Positions 35,808 through 43,870 of a stretch of 45,444 bases of DNA are shown in pieces. Below the pieces are notes generated by a model that was given only the letters and a program-made list of their open reading frames with translations, searched no databases and had not been told where the DNA came from. Both the position numbers and the translations under genes were made by a program. The stretch covers positions 1-45,444 of the forward strand of contig CAIMOS010000278.1 in the NCBI GenBank assembly GCA_903843135.1, given 5' to 3'. Every line of letters begins with the position of its first letter. Position 1 is the stretch's first letter. The stretch is from an uncultured Ignavibacteriales bacterium (GTDB lineage Bacteria > Bacteroidota > Ignavibacteria > Ignavibacteriales > Ignavibacteriaceae).

Positions 35808-36584
35808 ATGGCAAGATTTAAGTTAACACTCGAATACGAAGGAACACGTTTCAACGGCTGGCAGAAGCAGAAAGAAGGCAAAACAATTCAAGGTACACTG
35901 ATTGATATTGCCCGCGAAATTTTCAAGTCAGATAAAGTTGATGTTCAGGGTTCCGGTAGGACAGACCGCGGCGTTCACGCTATCGAACAAATCGCCCATC
36001 TGGATGCTGATACTAACCTTAAAGAAGAGGTTATCCGTTTAAAATTCAATGATCTGCTCCCTCACGATATTAATATATTGAAAGTCGAGCGCACCTCCGG
36101 GAAGTTCCACGCCCGTCACGATGCAGTCTCACGTACTTATCTGTATCAGATAGCGAAGAGAAGAACGGCATTCGGCAAGGAATATGTATGGTGGGTAAAG
36201 GATGAACTGAATGTCGAGGCGATGAAAAAAGCTGCGGGCTATTTCGTCGGTTTTTATGATTTCATTTCATTCACCGATAAACTGCTTAAGACTGAAGAAT
36301 CAAGGGTACATCTGACTGAAGTCAGAATAGAAGAAACCGGGAACCTTATTTTAATCCGGATCACAGCGTCTCATTTCCTTTGGAAAATGGTAAGGCGCGT
36401 TGTCGGCACATTGGTGGAGGTCGGCAGAGGCAAACTGAAAGCAGAAAGAATTAAGGATTTTCTGAACAGTCACGATGAGGCGCCCGCAAAATTCACCGCT
36501 CCCCCGTCAGGCTTGTATCTTGAGAAAGTTTGCTATAAAGGGGATGAACTTGACCCGCGGATTAAACCGTTCCTGAATATATGA
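35808..36584 (+). CDS. truA: tRNA pseudouridine synthase A
   Basis: TruA modifies U38-U40 in the anticodon arm. The 258-residue product has the catalytic Asp53 in GSGRTDRGVHA, KLTLEYEGTRFNGWQKQ at the N-terminus, RTYLYQI, and MVRRVVGTLVEVGRGK near the end. Its grouping with queE-queD makes a small tRNA-anticodon modification operon. Confidence 0.97.
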   Translation: MARFKLTLEYEGTRFNGWQKQKEGKTIQGTLIDIAREIFKSDKVDVQGSGRTDRGVHAIEQIAHLDADTNLKEEVIRLKFNDLLPHDINILKVERTSGKFHARHDAVSRTYLYQIAKRRTAFGKEYVWWVKDELNVEAMKKAAGYFVGFYDFISFTDKLLKTEESRVHLTEVRIEETGNLILIRITASHFLWKMVRRVVGTLVEVGRGKLKAERIKDFLNSHDEAPAKFTAPPSGLYLEKVCYKGDELDPRIKPFLNI

Positions 36585-36588
36585 CACT

Positions 36589-36686
36589 CCGTACCGCAAA
36601 ATTGCATTTTGCGGATACAATTATCACAAATTGTAACAATTATACTTCGAAGCAATTAGGGCGCAAGCTGGAAACTTGCGGTACGG
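36589..36686. repeat. 98-base element with terminal inverted repeats and two internal hairpins
   Basis: Perfect 11-base terminal inverted repeats, CCGTACCGCAA (36589-36599) and TTGCGGTACGG (36676-36686), enclose the element. Each end can also fold alone: CCGCAAAA with TTTTGCGG near the left end, and CGCAAG with CTTGCG near the right. It lies between convergent truA and lpxD. It resembles an extragenic palindrome rather than a coding mobile element. Confidence 0.8.
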
Positions 36687-36698
36687 GTGATTAGATTT

Positions 36699-37739
36699 TT
36701 ATTTTGAGCTGAGAGCTGCTTCCAGTTCTTTAACTTTTTCTTCGAGCTTTTTGATTTTCTCGGCATATTCCGGAAGCGTTCGTATGTGCGCTTCAATTAT
36801 CTGCGCTTTGCGCTGCTCTTTTACCGGATATCCGAAATATACTCCCGGTTTTGTAATCGATTTTGAGACGCCGGTCTTGGCTGCAAATATCACATTATCG
36901 GTAACCGTGAGGTGATCGGCAATTCCTACCTGCCCCGCGACAATAACATTTTTACCGATGACAGTGCTCCCCGCAACGCCGGACTGCGCCGATATCGCGG
37001 TATTCTCACCGATGACAACATTATGCGCAATCTGCACCAGGTTGTCCAGTTTGACGCCTTTTCTGATAATCGTTGATTTCAGCGCGCCCCTGTCTACCGC
37101 GCAGTTGGCGCCTATCTCAACATCGTCTTCTATTATGACATTACCGATCTGAGGCAGTTTTATAGGATAACCATTTGCATCGCGTGTAAAACCAAAACCG
37201 TCCGATCCGATAACAACACCGGGATGCAGAATTATTTTATTGCCGAGCCTGCAGTTCTCGCGGATGCTTACATTCTGGAAGATCAGGCAGTTATCTCCGA
37301 TTTCAACATTCTCGCCAAGAACGGTGTTGTGAAATATCTTTGTGTTTTTTCCGATTTTACATCCGGCGGGAATGACAGCATTCATACCAATCGCCGTGTT
37401 TTCACCGATGACTGCAGAAGGATCAATGTATGCCGTTTTACTTATTCCGGAGAGCGGATAGTCAGGTGAAAAACATTTAATTAATATTGTATAAAATGCG
37501 CGTGTGGGATCATCAACTTCAAGATAAGTGATATCGCTCCGGGTTTTGTTGAAATCCCGGTTTACAAAAATCACCGAGGCTTTTGTCGTTTCAAAATACT
37601 TTGCATAGGCGGTGCTTCCCAGGAAAGTAAGTTCTCCTTCGGAAGCCTCACCGATATTTGCCAGGCTGTTAATTACCTGATTTTCATCCCCTGAAATTTT
37701 AGCGCCGGTAATCTGCGCGGCATCTTTCGCTGTTATCAT
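36699..37739 (-). CDS. lpxD: UDP-3-O-acylglucosamine N-acyltransferase
   Basis: LpxD adds the second acyl chain in lipid A synthesis. The 346-residue protein has an N-terminal uridine-binding domain, a left-handed beta helix of hexapeptide repeats (~105-310), the catalytic His239 in IAHNVVIGENTA, and a short coiled-coil tail (IKKLEEKVKELEAAL). Its presence means the cell makes a Gram-negative outer membrane. It starts one base after the ompH-like gene. Confidence 0.97.
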   Translation of the reverse strand: MITAKDAAQITGAKISGDENQVINSLANIGEASEGELTFLGSTAYAKYFETTKASVIFVNRDFNKTRSDITYLEVDDPTRAFYTILIKCFSPDYPLSGISKTAYIDPSAVIGENTAIGMNAVIPAGCKIGKNTKIFHNTVLGENVEIGDNCLIFQNVSIRENCRLGNKIILHPGVVIGSDGFGFTRDANGYPIKLPQIGNVIIEDDVEIGANCAVDRGALKSTIIRKGVKLDNLVQIAHNVVIGENTAISAQSGVAGSTVIGKNVIVAGQVGIADHLTVTDNVIFAAKTGVSKSITKPGVYFGYPVKEQRKAQIIEAHIRTLPEYAEKIKKLEEKVKELEAALSSK

Positions 37740-37740
37740 A

Positions 37741-38247
37741 TTATTTCAGTTTCGCAAGTACTGTGGCGGTAAGGTCGTGTTTCTCTTTCGCGTAAAGCAT
37801 AAGTATGCCGCCGCTTCTGTCGAAAACGAAATCGTAGTCTTCCTGTTCGGCGACCTGTTTGATCACAGTAAATATCTTATTCTGTATCGGTTTCATTAAT
37901 TCGTCCTGCTTAAGAAAAAGCTCGCCGTTGGTTCCGAATTTCTTTTCGCGGTATTCGGCAATCTTTTGTTCCATTTTAACAAGTTCGCCTTCGACTTCCG
38001 CCCTTACAGGATCACTCATAATAAGCTTGCGCTTTTCATAATCATTGTATTTGTCTTTCCACTCTTTTTCAAGTTTGGACAATTCTGCCTGCCACTCCTG
38101 AATGAATCCGTCAAGCTGGCGGCGCGCGTCCTGGGCGTCCGAAAGTTCATCCATAATTGCATCTGAATCAACATAACCGATCTTTGACTGCGCGTAGGAA
38201 ACTACAGATAAAACAGAGAGGAAAAAGATTAAAAAATAGGACTTCAT
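37741..38247 (-). CDS. OmpH/Skp-family periplasmic chaperone (copy 2)
   Basis: The 168-residue protein has a signal peptide (SYFLIFFLSVLSVVSYAQ), then SKIGYVDSDAIMDELSDAQD, a long charged coiled coil and a short beta-rich end (YDFVFDRSGGILMLYA). Skp trimers hold unfolded outer membrane proteins. It is directly ahead of lpxD. A candidate -7 element TAATTTTG lies at 38305-38298. Confidence 0.92.
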   Translation of the reverse strand: MKSYFLIFFLSVLSVVSYAQSKIGYVDSDAIMDELSDAQDARRQLDGFIQEWQAELSKLEKEWKDKYNDYEKRKLIMSDPVRAEVEGELVKMEQKIAEYREKKFGTNGELFLKQDELMKPIQNKIFTVIKQVAEQEDYDFVFDRSGGILMLYAKEKHDLTATVLAKLK

Positions 38248-38297
38248 AAAATTCCTGCAACCTATATTATTGGTATCATTTAATGTCTTAACTGATC

Positions 38298-38305
38298 CAA
38301 AATTA
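38298..38305 (-). promoter_or_regulatory. Candidate -7 element for ompH(2)-lpxD
   Basis: TAATTTTG on the minus strand matches TAnnTTTG exactly and lies between the ompH(1) terminator and this gene pair. No TTG is found at the usual spacing, so support is partial. Confidence 0.35.
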
Positions 38306-38379
38306 ATAAAAAATCGATCAAAATTTTACTGTTAATTTTTGTCCCTGCATAAAAACAGGATAAGCGGTTTGATCCGGGG

Positions 38380-38417
38380 AAATAAAAAAGGCAGCGCTTT
38401 AACGGCACTGCCTTTGA
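38380..38417 (-). terminator. Intrinsic terminator after ompH copy 1
   Basis: AAAGGCAG (38387-38394) pairs with CTGCCTTT (38408-38415). On the minus strand the stem is followed by TTTTTTATTT. It separates uppS-bamA-ompH from ompH-lpxD. Confidence 0.8.
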
Positions 38418-38435
38418 AGAATAAGCTGTTAAAAC

Positions 38436-38966
38436 TTATTTTCCTCTTTTAAGCCTGTCGAGGACTTTGTATGTAATATCGTAGGAGGCATCAGCGTAAA
38501 GCAAAAGAATTTCGCCCGCTTTATCAAAAACGAACTGCATTCCTTCTTCTTTCGCTACAATTTCAATAGTCTTGAAAGTTTTATCTTTAACGGGTTTCAG
38601 GAATTCTTCCTGTCTGCGGTAAATTTCGCCTGAACCCTGGGCAAATTTTGCCCTTCTGTATTCTTCGATATCCTGCTGTTTTTTGATGAGCTTCTGCTGG
38701 ATTTCAGCTTTTTTCGGCTCCGGCATATTTGCCTGCTGTTTCTGGTAGTCGGCATACTCAGACTGAAGTACGGTGGACATACTGTCAACTGCCTTGTTCC
38801 ATTTTTCGATCAGAGCATCCAGTTCACCCTGTGCTTTAATAGCTTCAGGCAACTGCTTCAAAATAATTTCAGAATCCACATATCCTATTTTGATGGATGC
38901 CGACTGTGAGAATGCCGGTACAGTAAACATAACCATAACAGCAAACAGCATTAATGCTTTTTTCAA
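38436..38966 (-). CDS. OmpH/Skp-family periplasmic chaperone (copy 1)
   Basis: Start is taken as TTG at 38966, because AAAGG lies 9 bases upstream and the protein then begins with a normal signal peptide (KKALMLFAVMVMFTVPAFSQ). A longer frame would overlap bamA. The ~176-residue product has IKIGYVDSEIILKQLPEA, a charged coiled coil (~45-125) and MQFVFDKAGEILLLYA near the end. It is 37 bases after bamA and should deliver beta-barrel proteins to it. It is a paralogue of the gene at 37741. Confidence 0.9.
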   Translation of the reverse strand: MKKALMLFAVMVMFTVPAFSQSASIKIGYVDSEIILKQLPEAIKAQGELDALIEKWNKAVDSMSTVLQSEYADYQKQQANMPEPKKAEIQQKLIKKQQDIEEYRRAKFAQGSGEIYRRQEEFLKPVKDKTFKTIEIVAKEEGMQFVFDKAGEILLLYADASYDITYKVLDRLKRGK

Positions 38967-39003
38967 CGTTACACCTTTAAGTTGATTAATAAATAAAATA
39001 TTG

Positions 39004-41511
39004 TTAAAAACCTTTACCGAACTGGAAGTGGAACAGCCACGCCGGGTCGCTGCCGTCAATTGACTTCCTGTCAAATCCGTAACCGATATCAAAGCCGACA
39101 AGGCCGATCGGGTTGATCATAATTCTCGCGCCGATACCCGCCGAACGTTTCAGGTTGAATACGTCCGCGCTGTTGATATCCTGGAACACATTTCCTGCTT
39201 CCGCGAAGCCGAGTACATACAAAGGAATCGGTTCAAGCGACACGGCGAACCTGAGTTCCGCCGTGAATCTCGTATAAACACGCCCGTTATAAACGTTCCC
39301 GCTTACATCCTGCGGCCCGATTGATCTGTCGTCATAACCTCTCAGCGGCACGGTTGCGATCACTAAACCGTTGCCTCCCATATAGAAAAATTCAAACGGC
39401 TGAATCGGAGTATTCTTCTTCAGCTCTTCCAGATAACCGATATCGGCTACAGAATAGAACACAAGTTTGTTGGTATTTAATATTCTGCGGTACCATTCGG
39501 TCTTAAAATTCACTTTGTAATAATCAACATCGCCGGGTAAGAACGGTCCGCCTGAAATTTCCGCGTCAAGATTGATCGTCGATCCTGTTGAGGGGAATAT
39601 CGGATTATCAACGTTCTTTCTTGAAATTCCCATACCGACTGTAAACTGGTTCGTCTTTCCTTCGCGGTAATAGCTTCCGCCGTTAAGCGTGTTGTTATAC
39701 TGATATCTGAAAAACCCGGAAAGATAAAAATAATCATCCGGCCATTTTAACCTGCGGCCGAGGCGCACGGATCCGCCTGACTGGCTAAGGTCATAAATAT
39801 ACTGCTGCCGCGTTGAGAAGACGTCGAAACCAACGAGAGTCGGCGTGTCATACAGCCACGGCTCGGTAAAACCGAGTGAAAATGTTCTGTAAAGGTTCCC
39901 CACGCCAAACTGCCAGTTGAAACTTAGTATCTGCCCGCCGCCAAGCTGAAACGGTTCAGCAATAGAAAAATTCGTAAGCGTTACGCCGACTGCGCCGCTG
40001 AAGCCAAAGCTTCCGCTGTAGCCGATCGATGCATTTAAGTAGTCACTCGACTTCTCTTCAACCTTAAACGCGACATTAACTGTGCTGTCGTTCGCGAGTC
40101 CATAATCGACGCCCTCCTGGTACAGTTTCTCAACATTAAAATACTGCAGGTTCGCAAGCTGCTGAAGGCTTCGGAGCATCGCTGCACGGTTGAAGAAGTC
40201 GCCGGGCACTGTGTAAAGCTCGCGCCTGATCACTTTATCTTTTGTTTTTGTATTGCCGAGTATATCAACACGGCCGATCTTAAACTGGTTCTTCTCGCTG
40301 ACCTGAATCAGAATGTCGATTGAATCTTCACCGACTTTTGTTTCTGTCGTGCGGAGATTGAAAGTCAGATATCCGTTGTCGAGATAAAGTGACGAGATAT
40401 CATTCTGCTTTTCATTCTGCCTTAGGTTCTGATTAAATTTCTCGAGATTGTAAATATCGCCCTGCTTAAATCCGAGCCTCTCGTTTAATACTTCCTCACT
40501 GTAAATTTTGTTCCCTTCCCACACAATGTTCCTTACCTTGAACTGCGGGCCTTCATAGAGGTCTATGACGATTTCAACATCTTTCTTACCGTTTGAATAA
40601 ACAAGCGAATCAGAAATTATTTCAGCATCGCGGTAACCGTTCTTCTTATAGAATTTTGAAAGCAGGTCTTTATCTTCCTCGTACTTCTTCAGATCAAGTT
40701 TGGCTGAAGCCCAGAATTTCCACCAGTATGCTTCTTCCGTTTCCTTGAATTCGGAGAGAAGGTCCGATTTCTCATAAGCAGTGTTACCAAGGAAAGTGAT
40801 TTTCCTTACGGTGCTTTTTTCATTTTCTGTGATTACAAGATTGACGAATATCCTGTCTTTGATCTTTTCAATCAGATTTGAATATACAATTTCCTTCTTC
40901 TCATAAGTATAGGAGTATTCATCGGAAAGGTCTTTCAGGTTCTGCCACTTCACCGTAATTTCATCATCGGAGGTGTCGGCAGTAAAATAACGGTACGTTT
41001 TAATTTTAATGTCTGCATTGAAATAACCTTCTTCTTCGTAAGCTTTCAGAAGTCTTGCTTTCAGGCGTTCGAGTTCCTGCGGTTTGATTATTTGGCCCCG
41101 GATAAAATTCAGCTTGCCTTCAATATCGTTGTCGCCGAGTTCATCGTTGCCTTCGAATACCACCTTTTCAATTCTGGGATATTCTTCAACTTTTATAAGC
41201 AGAAACGCTCCGTCGCTGACTTCGCGCTCGATCAGGATCTGCACGTCGGAGAATATGTTAAGGTTCCATAACTGCCTTATCGCGTTGATCGTCTGATCAC
41301 CGGGGACAGAAATTTCATCGCCGGATTTAAGTCCGCTGTTCGCGATAATTGTCCTGGAGTCGGCGGAACGGTTCCCTTCAACCGAAACTCCGAGGATCTT
41401 ATAAACTTTTCCTTTTTGCTGCCCGCTGACATTGCTGAAGGGGGAAAAGATTACGAACAGAACAATTACAGATATTTTTATAAAACCCCGGATGGGAAAA
41501 CCTCTCATCAA
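39004..41511 (-). CDS. bamA: Outer membrane assembly factor BamA
   Basis: The 835-residue Omp85 protein has a signal peptide, five POTRA domains (about 30-420; for example ILGVSVEGNRSADSRTIIAN, KVVFEGNDELGDNDIEGKL, RNIVWEGNKIYSEEVLNERL, RVDILGNTKTKDKVIRREL), and a C-terminal 16-strand barrel containing the conserved RGYDDRSIG loop and ending in Phe. BamA inserts beta-barrel proteins in the outer membrane. It overlaps uppS by four bases. Confidence 0.97.
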   Translation of the reverse strand: MMRGFPIRGFIKISVIVLFVIFSPFSNVSGQQKGKVYKILGVSVEGNRSADSRTIIANSGLKSGDEISVPGDQTINAIRQLWNLNIFSDVQILIEREVSDGAFLLIKVEEYPRIEKVVFEGNDELGDNDIEGKLNFIRGQIIKPQELERLKARLLKAYEEEGYFNADIKIKTYRYFTADTSDDEITVKWQNLKDLSDEYSYTYEKKEIVYSNLIEKIKDRIFVNLVITENEKSTVRKITFLGNTAYEKSDLLSEFKETEEAYWWKFWASAKLDLKKYEEDKDLLSKFYKKNGYRDAEIISDSLVYSNGKKDVEIVIDLYEGPQFKVRNIVWEGNKIYSEEVLNERLGFKQGDIYNLEKFNQNLRQNEKQNDISSLYLDNGYLTFNLRTTETKVGEDSIDILIQVSEKNQFKIGRVDILGNTKTKDKVIRRELYTVPGDFFNRAAMLRSLQQLANLQYFNVEKLYQEGVDYGLANDSTVNVAFKVEEKSSDYLNASIGYSGSFGFSGAVGVTLTNFSIAEPFQLGGGQILSFNWQFGVGNLYRTFSLGFTEPWLYDTPTLVGFDVFSTRQQYIYDLSQSGGSVRLGRRLKWPDDYFYLSGFFRYQYNNTLNGGSYYREGKTNQFTVGMGISRKNVDNPIFPSTGSTINLDAEISGGPFLPGDVDYYKVNFKTEWYRRILNTNKLVFYSVADIGYLEELKKNTPIQPFEFFYMGGNGLVIATVPLRGYDDRSIGPQDVSGNVYNGRVYTRFTAELRFAVSLEPIPLYVLGFAEAGNVFQDINSADVFNLKRSAGIGARIMINPIGLVGFDIGYGFDRKSIDGSDPAWLFHFQFGKGF

Positions 41512-42284
41512 AACAAATCCTTTTTCTTCTTTTTAATTTGCTCACTCACTTTGCCAAATCTACGTTCACGCTTCTGAAAAGAATCAATCGCATCGTACAA
41601 ATGTTTACTTTTAAATTCGGGCCAATACACATCGGATATAAAAAATTCGGTGTAGGCAATCTGCCACAGCAGAAAATTACTTACCCTGTACTCCCCGCCC
41701 GTGCGGATAAGAAGATCTGGATCAGGTATATTGGCTGTTGTCAGGTAATTTTCAAAAATTTTATTATCAATCTTATCGCTGTCCACTTTACCGCTCACAA
41801 CATCGGCGGCAATTTTTTTAACTGCCTCAGTAATTTCCCATCTTCCGCTGTAGCTTAAAGCAAGTATAAGCTGCAAGCGGCTGTTGTGTTTCGTCCTGTT
41901 AAAAGCGTCAAGGAACTCATCCCTTACTTTATCAGGAAGTTGGCTGATATCACCAATGGTAGAAAGTTTAATATTATTTTTATTCAGGTCATCGATCTCG
42001 CGCCTTAAGGTGCGCAGAAGGAGCTTCATCAGCGTAGAAACTTCTTCCTTAGGGCGGTTCCAGTTTTCCGTCGAAAAGGTATATAATGTAAGGTACTCAA
42101 CACCGAGTTCTGCGCATACCTCTACGATCTGCCTTACCGTTTTGACACCTTCCTGGTGTCCGGCTATTCGCGGTAGTCCTTTACTTTTAGCCCAGCGTCC
42201 GTTGCCGTCCATTATAATGGCAATATGCCTGGGGATACATCCTGAAGCTTTCAGCGCTTCACGGCGTTTTTCTTCTGAATTCAT
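41508..42284 (-). CDS. uppS: Undecaprenyl diphosphate synthase
   Basis: UppS makes the C55 lipid carrier for peptidoglycan and glycans. The 258-residue protein has HIAIIMDGNGRWAKSKG with catalytic Asp26, LTLYTFSTENWNRPKEEV, and RTGGEYRVSNFLLWQIAYTE at the C-terminus. It is the first gene of uppS-bamA-ompH and has a good promoter candidate upstream (42324-42354). The order uppS-bamA-ompH is common in Bacteroidota. Confidence 0.97.
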   Translation of the reverse strand: MNSEEKRREALKASGCIPRHIAIIMDGNGRWAKSKGLPRIAGHQEGVKTVRQIVEVCAELGVEYLTLYTFSTENWNRPKEEVSTLMKLLLRTLRREIDDLNKNNIKLSTIGDISQLPDKVRDEFLDAFNRTKHNSRLQLILALSYSGRWEITEAVKKIAADVVSGKVDSDKIDNKIFENYLTTANIPDPDLLIRTGGEYRVSNFLLWQIAYTEFFISDVYWPEFKSKHLYDAIDSFQKRERRFGKVSEQIKKKKKDLF

Positions 42285-42323
42285 TCGTTAGTGGAAATGC
42301 ACCTAATAATTTAATATAGCCTT

Positions 42324-42354
42324 TAAAAATATCATTCCTAAGGTTCATAATCAA
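42324..42354 (-). promoter_or_regulatory. Promoter of the uppS-bamA-ompH operon, Bacteroidota type
   Basis: On the minus strand, TTG (42354-42352), a 20-base spacer and TATTTTTA (42331-42324, one mismatch) match the promoter layout seen at prs, abiEi, secA and lexA. Transcription would start near 42317. Confidence 0.55.
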
Positions 42355-42460
42355 GGAATCCGCAATAATTAGTTTAACCGGGCAAAAGGCCGGTTGGGAA
42401 GTTAAGTATGTGAAATTGAGCGAAAAAGGGGAAAAATTTTGTTGGAACTTAATGAGGCGG

Positions 42461-42494
42461 GAACCGTCTCAATCAGACAATATTGAGACGGTTC
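42461..42494 (-). terminator. Strong hairpin overlapping the end of the nuclease-like gene
   Basis: A perfect 13-base stem (GAACCGTCTCAAT with ATTGAGACGGTTC) and an 8-base loop begin inside the last codons of the gene; the stop codon is at the stem-loop junction. No T run follows closely. It probably ends the lexA operon. Confidence 0.65.
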
Positions 42495-42913
42495 AGGCCC
42501 TCAGAAGCGAAAAGATCGTTGACAATAGGTTCATTTATGACGATCAGCCTGATCTGCTTTTTAACTTCATTATCCAGGGAGCCAATAAGTTCCTTCATAA
42601 GCGGAAAACTCACTGTGGATACACCCACAAACAACAGTAGTTTTTTATTGCTGTATTTAAGTTTCCTGCCCGCGAGGAAAGTTATCTTATTAAGAACTGC
42701 TGAATCCCGGACTTCCCGGTCGTGAATAAAAACTGCAATTGCGTGGTCCCGGCTATTTTTCGCGATTACATCCACTTCGTACCCGCCGATTTTCGGCGGT
42801 TCGGGCAAATACGTACCGTATTTCCTGCTGATAGGCGTAAAACCGTGCGCCCAAAGCTGACTTACCAGCGAGTCAATATTTCTCTGCTGAAGAGTTGTGT
42901 TAATGGAAAGCAT
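42473..42913 (-). CDS. Hypothetical protein, possible PD-(D/E)XK-like fold
   Basis: The 146-residue protein is not confidently recognised. Predicted order is helix (IDSLVSQLWAHGF), strands (TYLPEPPKIGGYEVDVIAKN, then AIAVFIHD), helix (VLNKITFLAGRKL), strand (KLLLFVGVS) and strand (RLIVINE), like PD-(D/E)XK nucleases. The EVDV segment fits, but the usual (D/E)xK is replaced by VFIHD, so activity is doubtful. It is the third gene of the LexA-controlled lexA-WYL operon, 10 bases after the WYL gene. A role in DNA damage response is inference. Confidence 0.65.
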   Translation of the reverse strand: MLSINTTLQQRNIDSLVSQLWAHGFTPISRKYGTYLPEPPKIGGYEVDVIAKNSRDHAIAVFIHDREVRDSAVLNKITFLAGRKLKYSNKKLLLFVGVSTVSFPLMKELIGSLDNEVKKQIRLIVINEPIVNDLFASEGLNRLNIV

Positions 42914-42923
42914 AAAAGCTCCG

Positions 42924-43172
42924 TTAATTAAAAACCGGCGTTAAAGGGAGTATCGGCGTGAACCTGTTCCCTGCCAGTACCTTGATATTTGAAATTTTTG
43001 AATATTCGTATTTTTTTATCTCGTTAGTGCCCGGGCACTTGCCGTATAACACTTTTTTTCCTTCTCCGTTAGCAAGTACGAAGTAAGGATCAACCGTGAT
43101 TTCATTGAGTCCGTACAGGAACCTGATTGAATTGCGGTTAACTATTGCGTTGATGAAAATGTTCGATTTCAT
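42924..43172 (-). CDS. WYL-like mini-protein (82 residues)
   Basis: The start at 43172 has a strong Shine-Dalgarno (AAAGGAG, 7 bases before ATG). The whole protein reads as one WYL-type ligand-sensing barrel: NSIRFLYGLNEITVDPYFVL, then NGEGKKVLYGKCPG and YEYSKISNIKVLAGNRF, matching the xFxY...hxPY..........hhGh pattern with a final hydrophobic strand. WYL domains normally form the C-terminal part of longer HTH regulators and bind nucleic acid or nucleotides; here no DNA-binding domain is attached. It is 16 bases after lexA and 10 before the next gene. Confidence 0.72.
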   Translation of the reverse strand: MKSNIFINAIVNRNSIRFLYGLNEITVDPYFVLANGEGKKVLYGKCPGTNEIKKYEYSKISNIKVLAGNRFTPILPLTPVFN

Positions 43173-43188
43173 AACATATCTCCTTTCA

Positions 43189-43818
43189 TTAATACCATCT
43201 TGTAATGCCGAGGATCGTCCCGACAATTGAAAACTGTGAATCAACACCGACCACAATGGGCCTGTAATTTTTATTGGCGGGAATCAATGACACGATCCCG
43301 CCGCGGTTTGAATAGTATTTAACTGTCACCTCACCGTCAAGGTGCGCGACAACTACATCACCGTTAGTGACTTCATTCGTCTGCTTTATTATAAGATAGT
43401 CCCCTTCAAAAATCCCTGCATCGATCATTGAATCCCCTTTAACTTTAAGGGCGAAACAGTTATTGCCGGACGGAATAAAAGCAGGATCTACAACCAGTGA
43501 ACCCTCTTTATACTGATTTGCTTCGATCGGAACACCTGCGGCAACACGGCCCAGAATCGGAAGGCTAAGGAAGTTATCCGTATAAGAGACCACTTCTTCC
43601 TCGTCCCTGTTGATCACGATACCGCGGCTGATATTGTTATCCACGGTGATGTGGCCCTTCTTCGTCAGCGCGTCCAGATGCCTCTTTACACCGTTGGTGG
43701 AGGCAATACCGAAATGCTTCGCGATCTGCCTCAGAGACGGTGCGTAACCTCTCTCAGTCCTGAAACTGACGATGAAGTCTAAGATCTCTTTTTGTCTGTC
43801 GGTTAAATCTGTTTTCAT
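43189..43818 (-). CDS. lexA: SOS repressor LexA
   Basis: LexA represses DNA-damage genes and cleaves itself when RecA is active. The 209-residue protein has an N-terminal winged helix (TDRQKEILDFIVSFRTERGY, then PSLRQIAKHFGIAS and KRHLDALTKKGHI), the cleavage site Ala94-Gly95 in GRVAAGVP, catalytic Ser130 (KGDSMIDAGI) and Lys167 (EVTVKYY). A palindromic operator overlaps its promoter, so it is self-regulated. The two following genes are close enough to be controlled with it. Confidence 0.97.
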   Translation of the reverse strand: MKTDLTDRQKEILDFIVSFRTERGYAPSLRQIAKHFGIASTNGVKRHLDALTKKGHITVDNNISRGIVINRDEEEVVSYTDNFLSLPILGRVAAGVPIEANQYKEGSLVVDPAFIPSGNNCFALKVKGDSMIDAGIFEGDYLIIKQTNEVTNGDVVVAHLDGEVTVKYYSNRGGIVSLIPANKNYRPIVVGVDSQFSIVGTILGITRWY

Positions 43819-43831
43819 ATAGTGCTCTTTT

Positions 43832-43853
43832 GTTCACTACTAAATTAGTGAAC
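43832..43853 (-). promoter_or_regulatory. LexA operator (SOS box)
   Basis: GTTCACTA (43832-43839), six bases, and TAGTGAAC (43846-43853) form a perfect 8-base inverted repeat. It covers the -7 region of the lexA promoter. The sequence differs from the E. coli CTGT-N8-ACAG and B. subtilis GAAC-N4-GTTC boxes. Confidence 0.85.
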
Positions 43854-43870
43854 GGGCGTGCACTTGTCAA
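43840..43870 (-). promoter_or_regulatory. lexA promoter
   Basis: TTGACA (43870-43865), then 20 bases after the TTG, TAATTTAG (43847-43840). The -7 element lies inside the LexA operator, so bound LexA would block the polymerase. Confidence 0.6.

Noticed and set aside
38967-39101. N-terminal extension of OmpH copy 1
   Set aside because: It overlaps bamA, lacks a signal peptide, and a TTG with a good ribosome binding site lies downstream.
42410-42640. Plus-strand frame across the hairpin at 42461
   Set aside because: It is antisense to the nuclease-like gene and its only support is the inverted repeat.
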